Shown: positions 17,528-27,810, counted from the stretch's first letter. The stretch is 64,000 nt of DNA from Rhizobium sp. J15 (GCF_002531825.1 NZ_NWSX01000003.1:124001-188000), one strand, 5' to 3'. Numbers and translations: made by a program. Notes: generated from the sequence alone by a model not told the origin.

Positions 17528-18310
17528 CTAGATCCTCGGCATCTTCGAGAACAGTCGGAAAGCGTTTTCCGTCGTGATCCGCGCGACGTCGGCATAGGAA
17601 AGGCCGATCGTATCGGCGAGCACTTCCGCCGTGTTCACCACATAAGACGGCTCGTTGCGCTTGCCGCGCCAGCGCTTCGGCGCGAGATAAGGCGCATCGG
17701 TCTCCACCAGCAGCCGCTCATGCGGGATGGTCTTGGCGATATCGCGCAGCTCTTCCGATTTCGGGAAGGTCAGGATGCCCGAGAAAGAGATATAACCGCC
17801 GAGCTCGACGCCGGTCCTCGCCAGTTCGGTGCCAGCCGAGAAGCAGTGAAGAATGAAGGGGAAGGCCCCCTTCCCTGTCTCCTCGGTCAGGATATCGGCC
17901 ATGTCTTCGTCGGCGCTGCGGCTGTGGATGACGAGCGGAAGCTGCGTCTCGCGGGCCGCGGCAATATGCCGGCGAAAGCCGGTCTGCTGGTCCTCGGGCT
18001 TCTGCGTATCGTAGAAGTAATCGAGGCCGGCCTCGCCGATCGCAACCACCTTTTCATGGGCATTGGCGAGACGCACCAGATCGTCCGTCCGGATATCCAG
18101 CTCGTCGCCGGCATTGTTCGGATGCGTTCCGACCGAGCAGAAGACCGAAGGATATTTCTCGGTAATGGCGAGCAGCCCGTCGAGCTTGCGCACCCGCGTG
18201 CAGATCGTCACCATCTGCTTGACCCCGGCCTGATGGGCGCGCGCGACGATCTCGTCGCGCTCCGCCTCGAAGTCGGCGAAATCAAGATGGCAATGCGTAT
18301 CGATCAGCAC
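17528..18310 (-). CDS. TatD-family metal-dependent DNase
   Basis: TIM-barrel metal-dependent hydrolase of 260 residues. Family signatures are all visible: DTHCHLDFADF at the N-terminus, GEAGLDYFYD, VIHSRSADEDM, LHCFSAG and VETDAPYLAPKRWRGKRNEP near the C-terminus. The TatD family includes 3'-5' exonucleases involved in DNA repair. I use the GTG start at 18310, four bases past the metG stop, because GGAGG precedes it by nine bases and it gives the standard N-terminus (VLIDTHCHLD); the frame is open to 18415 inside metG. Confidence 0.92.
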   Translation of the reverse strand: MLIDTHCHLDFADFEAERDEIVARAHQAGVKQMVTICTRVRKLDGLLAITEKYPSVFCSVGTHPNNAGDELDIRTDDLVRLANAHEKVVAIGEAGLDYFYDTQKPEDQQTGFRRHIAAARETQLPLVIHSRSADEDMADILTEETGKGAFPFILHCFSAGTELARTGVELGGYISFSGILTFPKSEELRDIAKTIPHERLLVETDAPYLAPKRWRGKRNEPSYVVNTAEVLADTIGLSYADVARITTENAFRLFSKMPRI

Positions 18311-18314
18311 GGAC

Positions 18315-19865
18315 TCAGGCCTCCGGAGCGACATAGCGCGGGAAGACCGGCGCAGGCGCTTCGAGCGCAGTCCCGGCAACGAGGCGGCCTGCTTCGCCGA
18401 GAGCGGCAAAGTCACGCTTGTCCTCGGGTGCCGCGACGAGGTCGAGCAGCTTGCCCGATGATTCCGGCATGAAGGGTTGCAGCAGGATCGCGATCTGCCG
18501 CACGACCTCAGCCGTGACGTAAAGCACGGTGCCCATGCGCGCCGGATCGGTCTTCTTCAGCGCCCACGGCGCCTGGCCGGCGAAGTAGCGGTCGGCCTCC
18601 GAAACGACAGCGATGATCGAGGCGAGCGCCCGGTGGATGAGCTGCTTGCCCATATCCTCGCGCGTCGAGGCATGCAGCGCGTCGGCCTGCGCCAGCATCG
18701 CCTTGTCCTCTTCGGTCAGCGGCCCGCATTCTGGAATCTTGCCGTCGCAGTTCTTGACGATCATCGACAGCGAGCGGCTGGCGAGGTTGCCGATACCATT
18801 GGCAAGGTCGGAATTGATGCGCGTGCCGATCGCCTCTTCGCTGTAGCTGCCGTCCTGGCCGAAGGAGACTTCGCGCAGGAAGAAATAGCGCACCTGGTCG
18901 AGGCCGAAGTGGTTCACGAGATTGACGGGATCGACGACGTTGCCGAGCGACTTCGACATCTTCTCGCCCTTGTTGAGCAGGAAGCCGTGGGCAAAGACGC
19001 GCTTCGGCAGCGGCAGCTTCGCCGACATCAGGAATGCAGGCCAATAAACCGCGTGGAAGCGGATGATATCCTTGCCGATGATGTGGACATCCGCCGGCCA
19101 GTATTTCGCCCTGGGACCGTTCCTGTCCTCGATGTAGCCCGTCGCGGTGATGTAGTTGGTGAGCGCGTCGACCCAGACATACATGACATGGGCCGGATCG
19201 TTCGGCACCTTGATGCCCCAGTCGAAGGTGGTGCGTGAGACCGAGAGATCCTTGAGGCCGGATTTGACGAAGGAGATCACCTCGTTGCGGCGTTCGGCCG
19301 GGCCGATGAAGTCGGGGTTCTCTTCGTAGTGTTTCAGCAGCTTGTCCTGGTACTCGGAAAGCTTGAAGAAGTAGCTTGCCTCTTCCACCCATTCGACGGG
19401 CGTGCCCTGCGGCCCGTAGCGCACGCCGTCAGCGCGCAGCTCGGTTTCGTTTTCCTGGTAATAGGCCTCGTCGCGCACCGAATACCAGCCGGCATAGCTG
19501 TCCTTGTAGATGTCGCCGCTATCTGCCATCAGGTTCCAGATGTTGCGCGATGTCTCGTGATGACGCTCCTGCGTGGTGCGGATGAAGTCATCGTTCGAGG
19601 CGTTGAGCAGCTTCGCCATTGCCTGGAATTCGCCGGAGTTGCGGTCGGCGAGCGCCTGAGGCGCAATTCCCTCGGCGCGCGCCGTCTGCTGCATCTTCTG
19701 GCCGTGTTCGTCGGTGCCGGTCAGGAAGAACACGTCCCGGCCGTCCAGGCGCTGGTAGCGCGCCATCGCATCCGTCGCGATCAGCTCGTAGGCATGGCCG
19801 ATATGCGGCTTGCCATTGGGATAGGAAATCGCGGTGGTGATATAGAAAGGTGTCTTGTCTGTCAT
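18315..19865 (-). CDS. metG: methionyl-tRNA synthetase
   Basis: Class I aminoacyl-tRNA synthetase charging tRNA-Met, 516 residues. The HIGH motif appears as PHIGHAYE at residues 19-26 and the KMSKS loop as [10 protein letters not shown]; the tRNA-binding anticodon domain follows. It has the short form without the C-terminal dimerisation domain, usual in alphaproteobacteria. The start is the ATG at 19865; a TTG nine bases earlier is possible but less likely. It leads a run with tatD and the MBL hydrolase, with four-base or shorter gaps. Confidence 0.96.
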   Translation of the reverse strand: MTDKTPFYITTAISYPNGKPHIGHAYELIATDAMARYQRLDGRDVFFLTGTDEHGQKMQQTARAEGIAPQALADRNSGEFQAMAKLLNASNDDFIRTTQERHHETSRNIWNLMADSGDIYKDSYAGWYSVRDEAYYQENETELRADGVRYGPQGTPVEWVEEASYFFKLSEYQDKLLKHYEENPDFIGPAERRNEVISFVKSGLKDLSVSRTTFDWGIKVPNDPAHVMYVWVDALTNYITATGYIEDRNGPRAKYWPADVHIIGKDIIRFHAVYWPAFLMSAKLPLPKRVFAHGFLLNKGEKMSKSLGNVVDPVNLVNHFGLDQVRYFFLREVSFGQDGSYSEEAIGTRINSDLANGIGNLASRSLSMIVKNCDGKIPECGPLTEEDKAMLAQADALHASTREDMGKQLIHRALASIIAVVSEADRYFAGQAPWALKKTDPARMGTVLYVTAEVVRQIAILLQPFMPESSGKLLDLVAAPEDKRDFAALGEAGRLVAGTALEAPAPVFPRYVAPEA

Positions 19866-20098
19866 GGCGGCCAATGTCCGGCTTACTCTATATAAATGGT
19901 CAGCCGCTCTTAGCGCATGTCACCGTCAAGCGAAACCTCAACTTTCCAGTCGTCAATGATTTCCGGGACACGGGCTCGTGAACTTGACTCAGCTTCGCAC
20001 GCAATCTACCCGTCTTGGAAAAGAGGGCGGGACAAGAACGAAGTGCCAGTTTTCACCTATCGGAATCGCCGTAGACGTGCGCCGTCGGAGACGCTTGA

Positions 20099-20887
20099 TT
20101 GACGTTCGAGCCTCTCTATTCGCTTTCGGGCCTGGTTGTGGGGGCCCTTGTCGGCATCACCGGCGTTGGCGGCGGTTCGCTGATGACGCCGCTGCTGGTG
20201 CTTCTCTTCGGCGTCCATCCCGCCACCGCCGTCGGCACCGATCTCCTCTATGCGGCGATCACCAAGACGGCCGGCACCGCCGTTCACGGCATGCACGGGC
20301 GCGTTAACTGGAAGATCGTCGGCGGCCTGGCTGCCGGCAGCGTGCCGGCCGCCCTGCTGATGCTCTGGCTGCTGGCCGGCGTCGATCGCAAGAGCATCGG
20401 CGTAACGAACACCATCACCACCGCGCTCGGCTGGCTTCTCGTCATGACCGCGATCATGCTGGTCTTTCGAGGCCCGATACTCGAAATGGCGCGTCGCGCC
20501 ATCGGTGACCGCACGCCGCCAAAGCCGGCGACCATCGTCGCCTTCACCGTCGTTCTGGGTTTTCTTCTCGGTGTCCTAGTCACCTTGACCTCGGTCGGCG
20601 CCGGCGCGCTCGGCGTGACCATTCTGCTGGTCCTCTATCCCAGGCTCGATGTGCGCGAGATCGTCGGTTCCGATATCGTCCACGCCGTGCCGCTGACCCT
20701 GATCGGCGGCATGGGGTACTGGTTCATCGGCGAGATAGACTGGTCGATGCTGTTTGCCCTGCTCATCGGCTCGATCCCCGGCATCATCGCCGGAAGCCTT
20801 CTGGCGCCGAAGCTGCACGAGCGCACCATCCGCATCGTCCTTGCCGTGACGCTGGCAGTCGTCGCATCGAAGCTGTTGATCGGCTGA
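20099..20887 (+). CDS. TauE/SafE-family membrane permease
   Basis: Integral membrane protein of 262 residues with about eight hydrophobic helices. Two family-typical glycine-rich repeats are visible: GALVGITGVGGGSLMTPLL near the N-terminus and GVLVTLTSVGAGALGVTILL in the second half. The family exports sulfonates, sulfite or organic anions. The start is probably the TTG at 20099, preceded by CGGAG. It sits on the opposite strand between metG and holB, and its stop codon abuts that of holB (TGATCA). Confidence 0.86.
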   Translation: MTFEPLYSLSGLVVGALVGITGVGGGSLMTPLLVLLFGVHPATAVGTDLLYAAITKTAGTAVHGMHGRVNWKIVGGLAAGSVPAALLMLWLLAGVDRKSIGVTNTITTALGWLLVMTAIMLVFRGPILEMARRAIGDRTPPKPATIVAFTVVLGFLLGVLVTLTSVGAGALGVTILLVLYPRLDVREIVGSDIVHAVPLTLIGGMGYWFIGEIDWSMLFALLIGSIPGIIAGSLLAPKLHERTIRIVLAVTLAVVASKLLIG

Positions 20888-21913
20888 TCAGAGGCCCGGC
20901 TGCTTGATGTCGGAAAGAATGCTGATGATCGTCTGCTTGCGATCGAGATTGTAGGCATCGGAAACGGTCAGCCGTTCAGTGATCTCGGAATAGAGCCGTG
21001 CCAGCCGTTCGGCTGCCGCGATCTGTCCCTCTGCCGCTGCCGCGCGGGCGCGGTTCATGATGTCGTCGCCGATATGGCTGACGAAGAAATCGAAGATCGT
21101 GTCGCTTTCCTTGCCGGACAGGGCATCGGCCAATCGATGCATCGCCTTGCGCGCGGCCGGCCCTTCGGATGAAAGCATGTCGTCATAGGCGGCGATGATT
21201 TCGCCGCCGCCGTAGTTCAAGAGTTTCAGCGCTTCGCCGACGCTGCCCTTGGCGGCCGCAAGCACTGCCCCGCCCTCGCCCGATATGCCGAGGTGACCAA
21301 GGGCGGAAACGAGCGCGTCGTCGGCAAGCGGCGCCAGTTTCAGCGGCAGGCAGCGGGAGCGGATCGTCGGCAGCAGCCGTCCCGGCGCGTGCGAGAGCAC
21401 CAGGAACAGCGCCCGCTTCGGCGGCTCTTCGAGGATTTTCAGGATGGCGTTGGCCGCATTGCGGTTCATGTCGTCGGCCGGGTCGATGATGACGATCCGC
21501 CAATTGCCGGTGCCGGAGGTCTGAGAGAAGAACTTGCCGGCGCGGCGCACCTCGTCGACCGTGATCGCCGATTTCACCTTGCCGGTCTTTTCGTCCACCG
21601 GCCGGGCAAGGTGCAGGAGATTGTGCGAAGCGCCGGAGACGATCTGCCGGCTGACGGCCGAGGCCGGGTCGGGATCGCCGATCGTCTCCGGCGCTGTTTG
21701 GGGATCGGGATGCGAGAGCACATGATTGGCGAAGCGGAAGGCGAGCGTCGCCTTGCCGATGCCTTCCGGTCCCTCGATCAGTATGGCGTGGTGGCCCTTG
21801 CCGGATCGGTAGGACTGGGCAAGAAATGCCTCCGCCTCCTCATGGCCGAACAGCCTGGTATTTTCCGCCGGCCAGATCGCGCCGTCGAGCAGTCCGGGCC
21901 TCTCCTCACTCAT
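20888..21913 (-). CDS. holB: DNA polymerase III subunit delta'
   Basis: Clamp-loader subunit of the replicative polymerase, 341 residues. It has an AAA+ core: [20 protein letters not shown] is a P-loop with Ala after the Lys, and [20 protein letters not shown] and [20 protein letters not shown] give the sensor and SRC motif of delta'. The ATG at 21913 overlaps the tmk stop by eight bases (ATGAGTGA), so the pair is translationally coupled. The tmk-holB order is widely conserved. The stop codon directly abuts that of the convergent TauE-type gene. Confidence 0.93.
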   Translation of the reverse strand: MSEERPGLLDGAIWPAENTRLFGHEEAEAFLAQSYRSGKGHHAILIEGPEGIGKATLAFRFANHVLSHPDPQTAPETIGDPDPASAVSRQIVSGASHNLLHLARPVDEKTGKVKSAITVDEVRRAGKFFSQTSGTGNWRIVIIDPADDMNRNAANAILKILEEPPKRALFLVLSHAPGRLLPTIRSRCLPLKLAPLADDALVSALGHLGISGEGGAVLAAAKGSVGEALKLLNYGGGEIIAAYDDMLSSEGPAARKAMHRLADALSGKESDTIFDFFVSHIGDDIMNRARAAAAEGQIAAAERLARLYSEITERLTVSDAYNLDRKQTIISILSDIKQPGL

Positions 21914-22589
21914 GGTGGGCGGCTTCCGGCGTGCGGGCATGGCCTGCGGGCGACGACCTCAACTGCCTGACGATCGCCAGGATCTCGGCGGCGATCGCCT
22001 CTTCCGTCTGCAGAGCATCGACGACGTGGCAGCGTTCCGGCTCGCGGGCGGCGATATCGAGAAAGGCTTCGCGCCGTTTCTCATGCGTTTCGAGCTGCTC
22101 TTTCTCGAAACGGTCGGGACCCACCGCCGCGGCGCGCTTCTGCGCCCGCTCCAGTCCGACCCTCGCGGGGATGTCGAGGATCACGGTGCAATCCGGCATG
22201 ACGCCGTTGATGGCGACGCGCTGCAGCGTCTCGATGAAATCCGGCTCGAGATTGCCGGTGATGCCCTGATAGACGCGGGAAGAATCCATGAATCGATCGC
22301 AGAGTACGACCTTGCCTTCGGCAAGTGCGGGCCGGATCACTTCCTCTACGTGGTCATTGCGCGCTGCCGCAAACAGGATCGCCTCCATCCGCGTGCCGAA
22401 CGCTTCGGCGGCGCCGGAAAGAAGCACATGGCGCACGGCCTCGGCGCCCGGCGATCCGCCCGGCTCCCGCGTCACCAGCACGTCGTGGCCTTCGCTCTTC
22501 AACGCCTCGGCGAGGCGGCGGATCTGCGTGGATTTCCCAGCGCCTTCCCCGCCTTCAAACGTAACGAACAATCCCGTACCGGACGACAA
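21906..22589 (-). CDS. tmk: thymidylate kinase
   Basis: dTMP kinase of 227 residues, making dTDP for DNA synthesis. The P-loop [13 protein letters not shown] is near the N-terminus, with the DR(F/Y) motif as [13 protein letters not shown] and the LID region near [14 protein letters not shown]. The start is most likely a TTG at 22589 with GGGAAG six bases upstream; no ATG gives a complete N-terminus. Its end overlaps holB. A C-terminal tail of ~15 residues ([16 protein letters not shown]) is longer than the core family. Confidence 0.94.
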   Translation of the reverse strand: MSSGTGLFVTFEGGEGAGKSTQIRRLAEALKSEGHDVLVTREPGGSPGAEAVRHVLLSGAAEAFGTRMEAILFAAARNDHVEEVIRPALAEGKVVLCDRFMDSSRVYQGITGNLEPDFIETLQRVAINGVMPDCTVILDIPARVGLERAQKRAAAVGPDRFEKEQLETHEKRREAFLDIAAREPERCHVVDALQTEEAIAAEILAIVRQLRSSPAGHARTPEAAHHE

Positions 22590-22721
22590 TGACAGCTTCC
22601 CGCATTCCAGGCGCCATACGCGCCTCGTTCCTTCTATCTATCCGAAGATGCCAGAGAGGAAAACCTTTCGCCGCGGCGACATATTCACCTTTCCCGGTAA
22701 ATCGCATCGGAAAGAAGGTGT

Positions 22722-23915
22722 TCAGCCGGGCGCGGACTTATCCCAGAGCCAGGAGAAGAACAGCGATTCGCCGAGTTCCAGCATGGCGTCGACGGCCCGG
22801 CTGCTGAGCGAGCCCTCCTCCACCGCCTGCACGGTATAGAGCGGCACTTCGCGGAGCAGCCGGCTGCCCGCGAAAATCCTCAGCGTGCCCGCCTGGTAAT
22901 CCGGTTTGACCGGCGCCATCAGCGGCCAGCGATAGACGATGCGTGCCGAGAGCCGGTCTGGATTGCTGACTGGGATATAGACGCTGACCGGCGCCTTGGC
23001 GACGAGATCGACGGTGCGTGTTGTGCCGCCATAGACGCTGGCCGAGCCGATCACTTCCTTCTCGGCAAAGATCTGCCGGTTCTCGAAGGCCGTCAGTCCC
23101 CATTCGAGCACGCGCTTGGTTTCCTCCGTCCGTTCCTTGTCTGAGGCGATGCCGGCAAGCGCCAGAAACAGCCGCCTGCCGTCGCGCTCGACCGAGGCGA
23201 CGATCGAATAGCCCTCGCCCTCGGCAAAGCCGGTCGCCAGCCCGTCGGCGCCGAGATCGAGACCGAGCAGCGGATTCCGGTTGCGCTGGAGGATCTTGTT
23301 CCACTCGAATTCCGGCTGCGCGAAATAGGGATAGAGGCTCGGATAGGATTGCTGCAGGGCGGCAGCGAGCACCACCATTTCGCGCGCCGTCACCTTGCTC
23401 TTGCCATCGGGAAGGCCGGTGGAATTGCCGAATACCGCCTTATCCATGCCGAGTTCGCGGGCGCGGCGGGTCATCGATTCGGCGAATTGCTGTTCGCTTC
23501 CCGCCATGCCTTCGGCCAGCACGATGCAGCCGTCATTGGCGCCCTGGATGGTAATGCCCTTCAGCAGGTCGTCGACGCGCACGTGCGATTTGAGCGCGGC
23601 AAACATCGTTGCCGTCCGCGACGGGGCGCCGCCCGTTCGCCAGGCATATTCCGAAACGGGATATTCGGTTTCGAGCGTGATCTGGCCCTTGGTCACCGCC
23701 TCGAAGGCGAGATCCACCGTCATCAGCTTGGCGAGCGAGGCCGGCGAAAAGCCCTGGTCCTCGTTCTTGGCGAGAAGCACCGTGCCGGTGGAGGCCTCGA
23801 TCATGTAGGCCTGCGCGGCCTTCGTGGCAAATCCGCCAGCGCCGCCATCGGCCGCGAGCGCGCCGGTGGCCAGGGGTATCAGGCATGCAAAAAGGCGAAG
23901 CAAGGGCTTCAGCAT
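22722..23915 (-). CDS. D-alanyl-D-alanine carboxypeptidase family protein with degenerate motifs
   Basis: Low-molecular-weight penicillin-binding protein (S11, PBP5-like), 397 residues. A signal peptide (MLKPLLRLFACLIPLATGAL) starts at the ATG at 23915, which has GGAAAT upstream. The SxxK motif is intact (FSPASLAKLMT). The SxN position reads QGANDG instead of SxN, and the KTG box reads DGLATGFAEGEG, with Ala in place of Lys. A C-terminal PBP5-type beta domain and an amphipathic tail (LELGESLFFSWLWDKS) for membrane association are present. It lies between rlpA and tmk, so a cell-wall role is likely, but carboxypeptidase activity is in doubt. Confidence 0.85.
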   Translation of the reverse strand: MLKPLLRLFACLIPLATGALAADGGAGGFATKAAQAYMIEASTGTVLLAKNEDQGFSPASLAKLMTVDLAFEAVTKGQITLETEYPVSEYAWRTGGAPSRTATMFAALKSHVRVDDLLKGITIQGANDGCIVLAEGMAGSEQQFAESMTRRARELGMDKAVFGNSTGLPDGKSKVTAREMVVLAAALQQSYPSLYPYFAQPEFEWNKILQRNRNPLLGLDLGADGLATGFAEGEGYSIVASVERDGRRLFLALAGIASDKERTEETKRVLEWGLTAFENRQIFAEKEVIGSASVYGGTTRTVDLVAKAPVSVYIPVSNPDRLSARIVYRWPLMAPVKPDYQAGTLRIFAGSRLLREVPLYTVQAVEEGSLSSRAVDAMLELGESLFFSWLWDKSAPG

Positions 23916-23987
23916 CGCAATTTCCATCGATCGAGCGGCGGATTTCAGGAGGTTAGAGCGAGAGGGAATCCGTTGCAATTGCCATGC

Positions 23988-25094
23988 TTAGCGCGCCGCG
24001 GATTTTGCCTGCTGACGCTTGGTAGAGGCCAGGATCGACTGTTGCGTCAGCCCGTCATTGCGCACCATCACCGCGTCGAAGGCGAGATCGACCGTCACCG
24101 TCTTCACCGCCTCGTTCTGGTAGCCGAGCGCAAGCGAACCCTGACGCCCGCCATAGGGCCGCTCATAGGGCATGGGCCCGATCTCAGGCAGCACGACCAT
24201 CTGTTCGAAGGCCGGAGCGCCATTGCCTGCGGACTGCGCGGACGGCGCGACCAGAACATTGGCAGGAGCGGCGAGCGCCGGCGCTGCATTGTAGCGCGCG
24301 CTCGGCGTCGAACCCGCATAAGAGGTCGCCGACATCGGCACCGGCACGTTGGCCGGCGTCTCGTAGCTGTCCGAGCTCTGCAGCTGGTCGCGCGTCATTT
24401 TGCGGCTGTTGGAGGCGACCATCACGCCGGTTGCGATCTGTCCCTCGGGATTGATTGCCGGAATGCGGCTGCCCTTCGGAACGTAGGATGCCATCAGATA
24501 AGGCATGTCATGGCCGTCCATACGAGCGCGGCCGACATATTGCACGCGCACCTTGCCGGTGCCGCTGTGCTGCAGATCCAGCATGTTGGCCGTCTTGTTG
24601 GAAAGGTCGATGATGCGTCCTTCGTGATAGGGACCGCGATCGTTGACGCGCACGATGATGGATGAGCCGTTCTCTACATTGGTGACGCGAGCATAGCTCG
24701 GCAGCGGGAAAGTCGGATGCGCGGCGGAGAGATGCATCTGGTCGTAGACCTCGCCGTTCGCCGTCAGGCGTCCATGAAAGGCCGAACCATACCAGGAAGC
24801 GATGCCGACCTTGCTATAGGAGAAGTCTTCCTTCGGATAATACCATTTACCCTTCACCACGTAAGGATTGCCGACCATGTAGCGGCCGCCGCCCTTCGGG
24901 ATGTTGTTGCCGGTGGCGACCCGCGGGCTCGCCTTCACGCCATATTCGGATTCGGAAAAATATTCCTTGCCGTGGGCTTTCTTCTTCGGCACCGCCTGCG
25001 TCGTGCCGCACGCCGCAACCGTCGCACACATCGCCGATATCGCTAGCCACCGCGCTGCCGTTGCGAATGACGCCGCCCCGTAATCCAGTCTCAT
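23988..25094 (-). CDS. rlpA: RlpA-family septal ring lytic transglycosylase, lipoprotein
   Basis: Probable outer-membrane lipoprotein of 368 residues. The N-terminal signal ends in a lipobox-like TVAAC. The double-psi beta-barrel of RlpA is clear: GIASWYGSAFHGRLTANGE, then LPSYARVTNVENGSSIIVRV and NDRGPYHEGRIIDLS. RlpA cleaves denuded peptidoglycan strands at the septum. The C-terminal ~170 residues are Ala/Pro/Ser-rich and lack a recognisable SPOR domain. I place the start at 25094; in-frame ATGs at 25112 and 25145 are alternatives. It heads the rlpA-dac-tmk-holB run. Confidence 0.88.
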   Translation of the reverse strand: MRLDYGAASFATAARWLAISAMCATVAACGTTQAVPKKKAHGKEYFSESEYGVKASPRVATGNNIPKGGGRYMVGNPYVVKGKWYYPKEDFSYSKVGIASWYGSAFHGRLTANGEVYDQMHLSAAHPTFPLPSYARVTNVENGSSIIVRVNDRGPYHEGRIIDLSNKTANMLDLQHSGTGKVRVQYVGRARMDGHDMPYLMASYVPKGSRIPAINPEGQIATGVMVASNSRKMTRDQLQSSDSYETPANVPVPMSATSYAGSTPSARYNAAPALAAPANVLVAPSAQSAGNGAPAFEQMVVLPEIGPMPYERPYGGRQGSLALGYQNEAVKTVTVDLAFDAVMVRNDGLTQQSILASTKRQQAKSAAR

Positions 25095-25593
25095 ATGTCC
25101 CACGCCGCTCATATGGTTAAGGAACCCTGCCCGATAATGGGTCAATAGCGCCTTATCCCCACCCGCCTAACGAGACTTTAATCTTGTGAGCTTCGTGGCA
25201 AATTTACGAACGATTTCGCAGCGATAGCGCCAATTCCGATAATTATGGTTTATAAATTGCTAACAATAGGACCTGCGCCCTGCCCGTCCGCCGCTGCAAT
25301 GAGGCCCGGAATTGCCGTGCCGATACGTGACACATATTAAACAGCCGAGGGGATTTGCGCGCTCAAAAAGGCCTTCGATCAAGGGTGCCGGTAGAGGTTG
25401 AGGGTTTCAGCCACTGGTAGTTTTCTTTTAAATCGATCGCTCTGAAGTTCTTGCTGGCCCGCCGCCGTATGGACGACGCTTCCCTTGCACCGTGTAGTTT
25501 GTTGCTTGACTCAAAGTGAAGTAGAAAGTTTAGTTGCGGGCGTTCGGGTGAAGCCCGGCGTCCTTTCCACGTTCATCTTCAGGGGGACGAGTC
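25095..25593. other. non-coding gap between divergent genes
   Basis: About 500 bp with no convincing gene. It is AT-richer than the surroundings and must hold the rlpA promoter (minus) and that of the VCBS-like gene (plus). A TTGACT stands at about 25505, roughly 90 bp before the latter start, followed by an A/T-rich stretch. No riboswitch or conserved RNA structure was recognised. Confidence 0.5.
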
Positions 25594-26415
25594 ATGGCAA
25601 ATCACAAACCAGCAGTGCCCAGCGTGTCGATCCGCGACTACTCGCCGACGGAAGCCATTGAAGGAAGCCTTCTCGACGGCGCATCGGATCCGGATGGCGA
25701 TCTGCTTCAGGTTCAGTTCGTCAATGGGGTCAGAATTCCCAACAAGGCAGGTGAACCCGGATATCTGACCATCGAAGGCGAGCACGGCACGCTGACCATC
25801 TGGAGCAACGGCAGCTATAGTTACACGGTCACTGACCCGGGAAGCCTCGAGCCCGGTGGAGTCTTCTCCGAAAAATTCTCCTTTAAGGTCTCCGATGGAA
25901 AAGGCGGCACCGACGTCGCCAACTTTCACATCGCCGTCAACACGCCGCCGCAAGGGCTCTATTCGATCGATTTCGAAAATGCGCCGACGGAGTATCCCGG
26001 GCAGCCGGACATCGCTTCGGGTTACGCGGGCTTCAAGTTCGGCGACAAGGTCGACGGCAACCTTTGGGCGGTCGCAGAAGCCGGCGGTAACGAATACGTC
26101 GTCACCAATCCCTACAATCCCTTTTTCGACCGTGTCGACGGTAAGCTCTTCAAGGTAGAGGGCGTCGACGTCGCGACCGTTTTCGATCCCGGCTACGAAG
26201 GGGTCGATGCCCTCGTCACCTTCGAGGGTTACATCGATGGCAACAAGGTGAGCGAGATGACCGTCAAGGTCTATGGCGACACCATTGCCGACGGCCAGCA
26301 TATTTCACTGGAAGCGCTGGGCGCAGTCGACTTCGTCCGCTTCGATATCGACCCGGACGTGGAGCCCACAGGCTTCCCGCAGCTCGCCTTCGACAACTTC
26401 ACCGTCCTCGTCTGA
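25594..26415 (+). CDS. VCBS/cadherin-like domain protein, probably secreted
   Basis: Acidic protein of 273 residues with no signal peptide. Residues 1-115 form a bacterial Ig/VCBS-like repeat: SDPDGDLLQVQFVNG, then GTLTIWSNGSYSYTVTDPGS and FSFKVSDGKGGTDVANFHIAV. The C-terminal ~150 residues (YSIDFENAPTEYPGQP, YAGFKFGDKVDG, LAFDNFTVLV) look like a beta-sandwich of the kind found in secreted sugar-binding or anchor proteins. AGGGGGACGAG precedes the ATG. Proteins of this type usually leave by a type I or similar leaderless route; no exporter is in the neighbourhood. Confidence 0.75.
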   Translation: MANHKPAVPSVSIRDYSPTEAIEGSLLDGASDPDGDLLQVQFVNGVRIPNKAGEPGYLTIEGEHGTLTIWSNGSYSYTVTDPGSLEPGGVFSEKFSFKVSDGKGGTDVANFHIAVNTPPQGLYSIDFENAPTEYPGQPDIASGYAGFKFGDKVDGNLWAVAEAGGNEYVVTNPYNPFFDRVDGKLFKVEGVDVATVFDPGYEGVDALVTFEGYIDGNKVSEMTVKVYGDTIADGQHISLEALGAVDFVRFDIDPDVEPTGFPQLAFDNFTVLV

Positions 26416-26598
26416 GAACATCAGGCAAGCGGCCCGCAAAGCCGCTTCCTACCCCGAAGCAAGTGCTTCAGAACAAGTTGACGCTGCGGTCAAAGCTGCT
26501 ACAAAGCCGGCCTGTGAGTGAATGGGTCGCACATCGGCGAAAACGCCGATCCAACGGAAATGCCGAAACGGAATTTCCTTGGGCGTCTCAATTTGCCT

Positions 26599-26688
26599 GG
26601 AAGAGTGTCCGAGTGGTTTAAGGAACCGGTCTTGAAAACCGGCGTGCGGGAAACCGTACCGTGGGTTCGAATCCCACCTCTTCCGCCA
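26599..26688 (+). tRNA. tRNA-Ser (anticodon TGA)
   Basis: A 90-base tRNA including an encoded CCA. The acceptor stem GGAAGAG pairs with CTCTTCC, the anticodon arm CCGGT-CTTGAAA-ACCGG carries TGA at 26633-26635, a long variable arm (class II) follows, and the T arm contains GGTTCGAATCC. These features identify a serine tRNA reading UCA-type codons. Confidence 0.95.
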
Positions 26689-26718
26689 TTTTGGCCGTAT
26701 TTCTCCGATCGCGCCGTT

Positions 26719-27603
26719 TCAGCCCTCCAGCCGGGCTGCGTTCTCCGTCAGTATCTTTATCAATTGCTCCTTCACGATCTGGACCCTCGGCGTCCGGGCC
26801 GCTTGGTCCTGCACGAGAAGCCACAGATCGAGCGTTAGCCTGGGCACGTCTTCCAGCACCGGCACGAGATCGGTTCGGCAAGCGGCGAAACAAGGCAGGA
26901 CCGCGATGCCGAGGCCGTTTTCCACCGCCGTCAGCTGCGCGGTGAACGAGCTGAGCCGCATCGCCGGCTGGCAATCGGCGAAAATCTCTTCCAGCCAGAT
27001 CGACATCGAGAGATAACGCAGATCGTCGCTCCATCCGATCACCCGGTGGGAGTGGAGGTCGCGCTCGTTCGACGGCTTGCCATGTGTCTCCAGATAGCTG
27101 CGATTGATGTAGAAGCCGAATATGACCTTCCCCACCGTGCGCATGAGGTAGCTGCCTCGCTCGGGCGGCACGATCCGAAGGGCGATATCGGATTGCTGGG
27201 TCGCGAGCGCCGCCGGCCGGACGCTGGATCTGATGTCGAGCTGAATGCCGGGGTAATCCTGCATGAGGCCCCCGAGATTGGGGATGAGGATCTGCTGGCC
27301 CAGCAGTTCGGGCGCGTCGATGCGGACAGTGCCCGATACACTATCGCTGCTGTCTCTGGCCGACCTTTCGAACGCCTTTAAAGACGCTTCGGCCGTTTCT
27401 GCCGGCGCCAGAAGATCGATGCCTGCTTCGGTCAGCTCGTATCCGTCGAAGTGATGCCGAAACAGCGTCGACCCCAGTGCTTGCTCGAGCGCCGTTATTC
27501 GGCGCGACACGGTGGACGTGCTGACGCCCAGCCGGCGCGCTGCCGCGCTGAGCGACCTGGAGTTCGCGACGGCAAGAAAGAATTTCAGGTCATTCCAATC
27601 CAT
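26719..27603 (-). CDS. LysR-family transcriptional regulator
   Basis: Regulator of 294 residues. The winged-helix HTH is at residues 1-60 (LKFFLAVANSRSLSAAARRL, VSTSTVSRRITALEQALG, then LFRHHFDGYELTEAG), and a periplasmic-binding-like effector domain follows. The ATG at 27603 has GGAAAG seven bases upstream. It is divergent from the BKACE/quinone-reductase pair across a 207-bp gap, the usual arrangement for a LysR activator and its target operon. The effector is unknown. Confidence 0.9.
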   Translation of the reverse strand: MDWNDLKFFLAVANSRSLSAAARRLGVSTSTVSRRITALEQALGSTLFRHHFDGYELTEAGIDLLAPAETAEASLKAFERSARDSSDSVSGTVRIDAPELLGQQILIPNLGGLMQDYPGIQLDIRSSVRPAALATQQSDIALRIVPPERGSYLMRTVGKVIFGFYINRSYLETHGKPSNERDLHSHRVIGWSDDLRYLSMSIWLEEIFADCQPAMRLSSFTAQLTAVENGLGIAVLPCFAACRTDLVPVLEDVPRLTLDLWLLVQDQAARTPRVQIVKEQLIKILTENAARLEG

Positions 27604-27810
27604 GAGGCTTTCCATTTTTGGAATGACGCTTGCCCAAAACGGCAGTCGTCTATTGTCGCCGATTTGATATCATCGGAGCAGAAACGGCAACAGGATGGTT
27701 GCAGGAGCGGCATCCTCCAATCCTTCGGTTTTCCAAATTTGCTACGCCCGGCGTTTTCGGCACCTATCCGAGAGCGCCGTGCTTCCGCAACAAGGCGCGA
27801 GGCAATTCTC

